This document shows positions 7,836 through 10,831 of a DNA stretch of 10,831 bases, in pieces. The stretch's first letter is position 1. Each line of letters begins with the position of its first letter. The notes below the pieces were generated by a model. The model searched no databases. It was not told where the DNA came from and saw only the letters and a list, made by a program, of their open reading frames with translations. The translations under genes were made by a program, and so were the position numbers. The stretch spans positions 1 to 10,831 of the forward strand of contig SLRW01000040.1 in the NCBI GenBank assembly GCA_007130745.1. Direction: 5' to 3'. The stretch is from Gammaproteobacteria bacterium. Its GTDB lineage: Bacteria; Pseudomonadota; Gammaproteobacteria; UBA5335; SLRW01.

Positions 7836-9649
7836 AGCGGTTAATGCAGCCCATGCGTCAGGCCATGGCCGACGGGCGTCTGCGGCCGCTGGATCTGGCC
7901 CTGGCCGAGTGGTGCCTGCGCCATGGCGGCACTGAACCGGTAGCACTGGCCATGGCGCTGGTGTCACAGGCGGTGGGCGCGGGGCACAGCTGCCTGTGGC
8001 TGGGTGAGCCGGTCACGGAGGCGCTGTCTCTGCCGGAGGCGCCGCCGCTGTGTGAGGCAGCGGAGGTGGCGCAGGCGCTGCAGGAGTCGACGCTGGTGGG
8101 TCGGCCCGGCGAAAGTCGGCCGCTGATTCTGGAGCATGGCCGCTTGTATTTGCATCGTTACTGGCAGCACGAAAGCCGGCTGGCGGAACGCTTGCGGGCG
8201 CTGATAGACCACCCGGCCGAAGGGCTTGCGCTGGAGGCGCTGGGCCGTGATGGCGGTCTGTTCGACTACGCCTGGGTGGACAAGGATGAAACGCACTGGC
8301 AGGCGGTCGCCGCAGCGGTGGCGCTGCGCCAGCGCTTCAGCGTGATCTCCGGTGGGCCGGGCACCGGCAAGACCTATACCGTGCTGCGGCTGATCCGCAT
8401 GCTGGTGGACGATGCGCTCGACCACGACCGCCAGCCGCCGCTGATCCGGCTGGCCGCACCCACCGGCAAGGCGGCGGCACGCATGATGGAGTCGGTGCAT
8501 GCCGGGCTGGCAGGGCTGGCGGATGGCGAGCGTTTGCGGCCGTTGTTGCCGGAACGGGCTTTCACTCTGCACCGCCTGCTGGGCCTGGGCCGCTACGGCA
8601 CCCGCGCCCGCCATGACCGGGACAATCCGCTGACGGCGGAGGCAGTGATTGTGGATGAGGCCTCCATGGTGGATTTGCCGTTGATGGCGAGACTGGCCGA
8701 GGCTATCCCCATGGGGGGAAGACTGATTCTGCTGGGTGATCGTTACCAGCTGGCCTCGGTTGAGTCCGGCTCGGTGCTGGCCGAGATTTGTCGCTGCGCC
8801 GGAATGAATGAGTTTACGCCTGCCCAGCACCAGGAGCTGGCGCCGCTGTTGCAGGGTGACGCCCCGCCGGCTGTGGCATCACGTCCGGCTTTGGCGGATC
8901 ACGTGGTGACCCTGCAAACCAGTCATCGCTTCAGTCCGGACAGTGCTATCGGGCGCCTGGCGGCGGCGGTGAACGCGGGTGAGGCCGAGCGCGCGATGAC
9001 ACTCGCTACAGCGAGCGGAGAAACGCGCGATCTGGAGCTGGTGAGCGCGCCCGACCCTGAGGCGCTGGCGGCGCGGATCGCCGACGCCAGTGCGGCGCTG
9101 GTGGAAGCCACCGAGCCGGAGGCGGCCCTGGCCGCACTGGATGCCGTACGCCTGCTTACGGCGACGCGGGTCGGCCCCCACGGGGCCGAGGCGATGAATC
9201 GCCTGATTCACCGGCGTTTGGCGGATAACCACGGCTTTGATCCTGATCGCCAGTGGTTCCATGGTCGGCCGGTGATCGTGTTGCACAACGATTATCGGGT
9301 GGGCCTGTTCAACGGGGATACGGGCGTTTGTCTGCGTGGCGAGGATGGCCGGTTGCGGGTGTGGTTCCGGGCCGAGGATGGTTTGCGCCAGTTGTTGCCC
9401 ACGGCCCTGCCGGAACACGAAACCGTTTTTGCCATGACCGTACACAAAAGCCAGGGCTCGGAATTCGATCATGTTTATCTGCTGTTACCCGATCGCGATA
9501 TGCATGTGCTCAGCCGGGAGCTGGTCTATACCGGCATCACCCGCGCTCGCCAGCGGCTCACCCTGATGGCGCCAGAGGCCACCCTGCGTGCGGCGCTGGC
9601 GCGGACGGTGGCGCGCACTTCGGGGCTGGGTGCGCGTCTGGTCGACTGA
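7832..9649 (+). CDS. recD: RecBCD enzyme subunit RecD (5'-3' helicase, exodeoxyribonuclease V alpha chain)
   Basis: RecD is the fast SF1B 5'-3' motor of RecBCD and is needed for full nuclease activity and its control at Chi. At 605 residues it matches E. coli RecD (608). The first ~110 residues would be the RecC-contacting N-terminal domain. Motifs follow in order: Walker A GGPGTGKT (174-181, Lys180), Ia RLAAPTGKAAARM, Walker B VDEAS (274-278), LLGDRYQLASVESG (Gly302, Asp303), the SHRFSPDSAIG block, TVHKSQGSEFDHV (from 536) and YTGITRAR (from 566). The absence of a long N-terminal HhH region and the operon position make this RecD (RecD1) and not RecD2. ATG overlaps the recB TGA as ATGA, with GGGGAG at 7818-7823 eight bases upstream. 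One odd residue is Tyr305 in GDRYQL, where Asp is usual (E. coli has GDRDQL). No terminator hairpin is evident after the stop. Confidence 0.97.
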   Translation: MKRLMQPMRQAMADGRLRPLDLALAEWCLRHGGTEPVALAMALVSQAVGAGHSCLWLGEPVTEALSLPEAPPLCEAAEVAQALQESTLVGRPGESRPLILEHGRLYLHRYWQHESRLAERLRALIDHPAEGLALEALGRDGGLFDYAWVDKDETHWQAVAAAVALRQRFSVISGGPGTGKTYTVLRLIRMLVDDALDHDRQPPLIRLAAPTGKAAARMMESVHAGLAGLADGERLRPLLPERAFTLHRLLGLGRYGTRARHDRDNPLTAEAVIVDEASMVDLPLMARLAEAIPMGGRLILLGDRYQLASVESGSVLAEICRCAGMNEFTPAQHQELAPLLQGDAPPAVASRPALADHVVTLQTSHRFSPDSAIGRLAAAVNAGEAERAMTLATASGETRDLELVSAPDPEALAARIADASAALVEATEPEAALAALDAVRLLTATRVGPHGAEAMNRLIHRRLADNHGFDPDRQWFHGRPVIVLHNDYRVGLFNGDTGVCLRGEDGRLRVWFRAEDGLRQLLPTALPEHETVFAMTVHKSQGSEFDHVYLLLPDRDMHVLSRELVYTGITRARQRLTLMAPEATLRAALARTVARTSGLGARLVD

Positions 9650-9669
9650 ACCCGTGCAGGATCCCGGGC

Positions 9670-9697
9670 TTGCGTTTGGCCGCGGCTCTTCTACAAT
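9670..9697 (+). promoter_or_regulatory. Putative sigma-70 promoter of the DUF47-pit operon
   Basis: TTGCGT (9670-9675) and TACAAT (9692-9697) are separated by 16 bases, a good housekeeping promoter in a gap between recD and the DUF47 gene. The -10 matches five of six consensus bases and the -35 four of six. Transcription would begin near 9703-9705, leaving a leader of about 35 bases before the GTG at 9740. This implies the phosphate genes are transcribed separately from recCBD. It was identified by eye only. Confidence 0.6.
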
Positions 9698-9706
9698 GGC
9701 GCCACA

Positions 9707-9724
9707 CTGTCATTCGGCTGTAAC
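9707..9724 (+). promoter_or_regulatory. Candidate PhoB binding site (Pho box)
   Basis: CTGTCATTCGGCTGTAAC has the architecture of a Pho box: two 7-bp direct repeats starting 11 bases apart (9707 and 9718) with a 4-base spacer. The first repeat is a perfect CTGTCAT and the second, CTGTAAC, differs at one position from CTGTCAC. The spacer TCGG is less AT-rich than in E. coli sites. The box lies upstream of a DUF47-PiT phosphate uptake pair, which is the expected context. It sits just downstream of the predicted -10 (9692-9697), at about +3 to +20. Bound PhoB would there be expected to block rather than activate transcription. Confidence 0.6.
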
Positions 9725-9739
9725 AAGGGCGTAATCAAA

Positions 9740-10420
9740 GTGAGCGCGGGCAGCTATCTTTCCAGAATATTCGGTGCATCTCCCATCCGGCCCCTGCAGG
9801 ATCACATGGCCCGGGTGCAGGAGTGCGCTGAAGCGCTGGTTCCGTTCATGGAATCGGCCCAGTCCGGGGATTGGGAACTTGCCGCCAAACAGCGCCGGGA
9901 AATCTCCCGGCTTGAAAACGAGGCGGACGACCTCAAAAAAGACATTCGCATGCATCTGCCCAGCACGCTGTTCATGCCGGTGTCCCGTTCGGATGTGCTG
10001 GATCTGCTGACGGTTCAGGACCGTGTTGCCAACAAGGCCAAGGATGTGGCCGGGCTGGTGCTGGGGCGGCAAATGACGTTCCCGCCGGCGCTGGTCAAAG
10101 ATTACAACAGCTTCCTGCAGCGCAACCTGGATGCCGTGCGTCAGGCCCACCACACGGTGCGCGAACTCAATGACCTGATGGAATCCGGCTTCGGCCCGGC
10201 CGAGACCGAGGCCATTCTGCGCATGATTGACCAGCTTGATGATATCGAACGGGAAACCGATGACCTGCAGGTGCCGCTGCGAAGCCGTCTGTATACCATT
10301 GAGCATGATTTGCCCCCCGTTGATGTGATGTTTCTGTACCGCGTGATTGACTGGACCGGCGATATTGCCGACATGGCCCAGCGCGTGGGCAGCCGCCTGC
10401 AGTTACTGATTGCCCGGTAA
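9740..10420 (+). CDS. DUF47 / PhoU-like family protein (TIGR00153 type), probable Pit accessory protein
   Basis: This 226-residue, mainly helical cytoplasmic protein belongs to the DUF47 family, distant relatives of PhoU that are usually encoded next to PiT phosphate permeases. They are thought to modulate the permease. The N-terminus YLSRIFGASPIRPLQDHM is typical of the family. Two PhoU-like ExxxD metal-binding motifs are visible, one in each half: Glu59-Asp63 within LENEADDLKKDI and Glu170-Asp174 within IERETDDLQ. There is no signal peptide or membrane segment. The GTG start at 9740 is chosen because it retains the conserved N-terminus; AAGGG at 9725-9729 lies ten bases upstream. The next in-frame Met (residue 23) would remove conserved residues. 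The gene is followed after 32 bases by a PiT permease and is probably cotranscribed with it. A Pho box and a sigma-70-like promoter precede it. The molecular role is inferred from family and neighbour. Confidence 0.93.
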   Translation: MSAGSYLSRIFGASPIRPLQDHMARVQECAEALVPFMESAQSGDWELAAKQRREISRLENEADDLKKDIRMHLPSTLFMPVSRSDVLDLLTVQDRVANKAKDVAGLVLGRQMTFPPALVKDYNSFLQRNLDAVRQAHHTVRELNDLMESGFGPAETEAILRMIDQLDDIERETDDLQVPLRSRLYTIEHDLPPVDVMFLYRVIDWTGDIADMAQRVGSRLQLLIAR

Positions 10421-10436
10421 GCAAAGCGCTCGACAC

Positions 10437-10444
10437 GAGGGGAG
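10437..10444 (+). promoter_or_regulatory. Strong Shine-Dalgarno deciding a TTG start for pit
   Basis: GAGGGGAG ends eight bases before TTG at 10453, an ideal distance. The in-frame ATG at 10462 would be 17 bases away, too far for efficient pairing. This favours TTG as the real start and adds three residues to the N-terminus. Confidence 0.6.
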
Positions 10445-10452
10445 TCCGCGCC

Positions 10453-10831
10453 TTGGAATACATGGTTATCTACCTGGTCCTGGCGGGCCTGTTTGGCCTG
10501 TTCATGGCCTGGGGCATCGGCGCCAACGACGTCGCCAACGCCATGGCCACATCGGTGGGCTCCCGCGCTATTACCGTTCGCCAGGCGATTATTATTGCCG
10601 CCATCTTCGAGTTTGCCGGCGCGGTGCTGGCCGGTGGCGGCGTCACGGCCACCCTGCGTGGGGGCATGGTGGATCCGGCCCATCTGGAGGGGCAGGCGGA
10701 ACTGCTTGTTTGGGGCATGCTGGCGGCCCTGCTGGCCGCCGGCACCTGGCTGATGATTGCCTCCCAGCGCGGCTGGCCGGTGTCCACCACCCATTCCATT
10801 ATCGGCGCCATTATCGGTTTTATTGTTGCCG
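10453..10831 (+). CDS. pit: PiT-family inorganic phosphate transporter, C-terminus outside window
   Basis: This is the N-terminal 126 codons of an inner-membrane inorganic phosphate permease of the PiT family (PF01384), which import phosphate with H+ or Na+. The family signature GANDVANAMATSVGS (residues 23-37) is present, as is a later WPVSTTHSIIGAIIG (108-122). Hydrophobic segments at about 5-22, 45-63 and 85-103, and a fourth beginning near 116, fit multiple transmembrane helices. A typical member has 400-500 residues, so most of the gene is missing. TTG at 10453 is preferred over ATG at 10462 because of ribosome site spacing. The gene follows the DUF47 gene by 32 bases with no promoter or terminator visible between, consistent with one operon. 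The coupling ion cannot be decided from this fragment. Confidence 0.93.
   Translation, partial: MEYMVIYLVLAGLFGLFMAWGIGANDVANAMATSVGSRAITVRQAIIIAAIFEFAGAVLAGGGVTATLRGGMVDPAHLEGQAELLVWGMLAALLAAGTWLMIASQRGWPVSTTHSIIGAIIGFIVA

Noticed and set aside
7287..9472. Several 190-290 codon minus-strand frames opposite recB and recD (for example 7287-7967, 7964-8830, 8879-9472)
   Set aside because: All lie within confident helicase genes, lack ribosome sites and domains, and have shadow-type composition.
9650..9690. Possible terminator after recD (CCCGGG and GGCCGCGGC palindromes)
   Set aside because: The palindromes are short and not followed by a T-run, so there is no support for an intrinsic terminator.
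10493..10753. 86-codon plus-strand frame near the right end
   Set aside because: It is out of frame with the PiT permease, which shows the GANDVANAMATS signature and membrane segments in another frame over the same bases.
1..10831. CRISPR array, tRNA or rRNA genes, insertion sequences, prophage or other novel defence genes
   Set aside because: No regularly spaced repeats, tRNA-like cloverleaf, transposase or terminal inverted repeats were seen. The window is filled by housekeeping genes with uniform composition. RecBCD degrades foreign DNA, but it is the known enzyme.

Overview
The window is GC-rich DNA that is almost entirely coding. Gene content and protein sequence point to a gammaproteobacterium: a full RecBCD enzyme, a YciV/RNase AM-type PHP phosphoesterase, and a DUF47-PiT phosphate transport pair. 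The heavy CTG/GTG/GCC/GGC codon use and the recC-recB-recD order without ptrA argue against an enteric bacterium. They would fit a Chromatiales, Ectothiorhodospiraceae or Xanthomonas-like lineage, but the lineage is inference only.

Layout: (1) Positions 1-677, minus strand, hold the N-terminal 225 codons of a PHP-domain RNase AM/nucleoside bisphosphate phosphatase that runs off the left edge. (2) Positions 678-813 are a divergent intergenic region with a short imperfect direct repeat and no convincing recC promoter. (3) Positions 814-9649, plus strand, are a compact recC-recB-recD operon. Each junction is an ATGA overlap and each internal start has a good Shine-Dalgarno sequence inside the preceding gene. 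(4) Positions 9650-9739 are a short regulatory region with a good sigma-70-type promoter and an 18-bp sequence matching the PhoB 'Pho box' closely. (5) Positions 9740-10420 encode a DUF47/PhoU-like protein. (6) From 10453 to the right edge is the start of a PiT-family inorganic phosphate permease, apparently beginning at TTG.

How the genes work together: RecB (3'-5' helicase plus nuclease), RecC (inactive helicase-like scaffold and Chi reader) and RecD (5'-3' helicase) form one heterotrimer that processes double-strand breaks. Overlapping starts would help keep the three subunits in equal amounts. The DUF47 protein and PiT permease form a separate two-gene low-affinity phosphate uptake unit. 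The Pho box lies just downstream of the predicted start of transcription, so PhoB binding would more easily explain repression under phosphate starvation than activation.

Most of the window is ordinary, well-known housekeeping sequence, and I do not see a new biological system. The best lead is the Pho box in front of the DUF47-PiT pair. Smaller points are non-consensus residues in conserved RecB and RecD helicase motifs, nine E. coli-type Chi octamers all on the coding strand, and a possibly leaderless start for the RNase AM gene.
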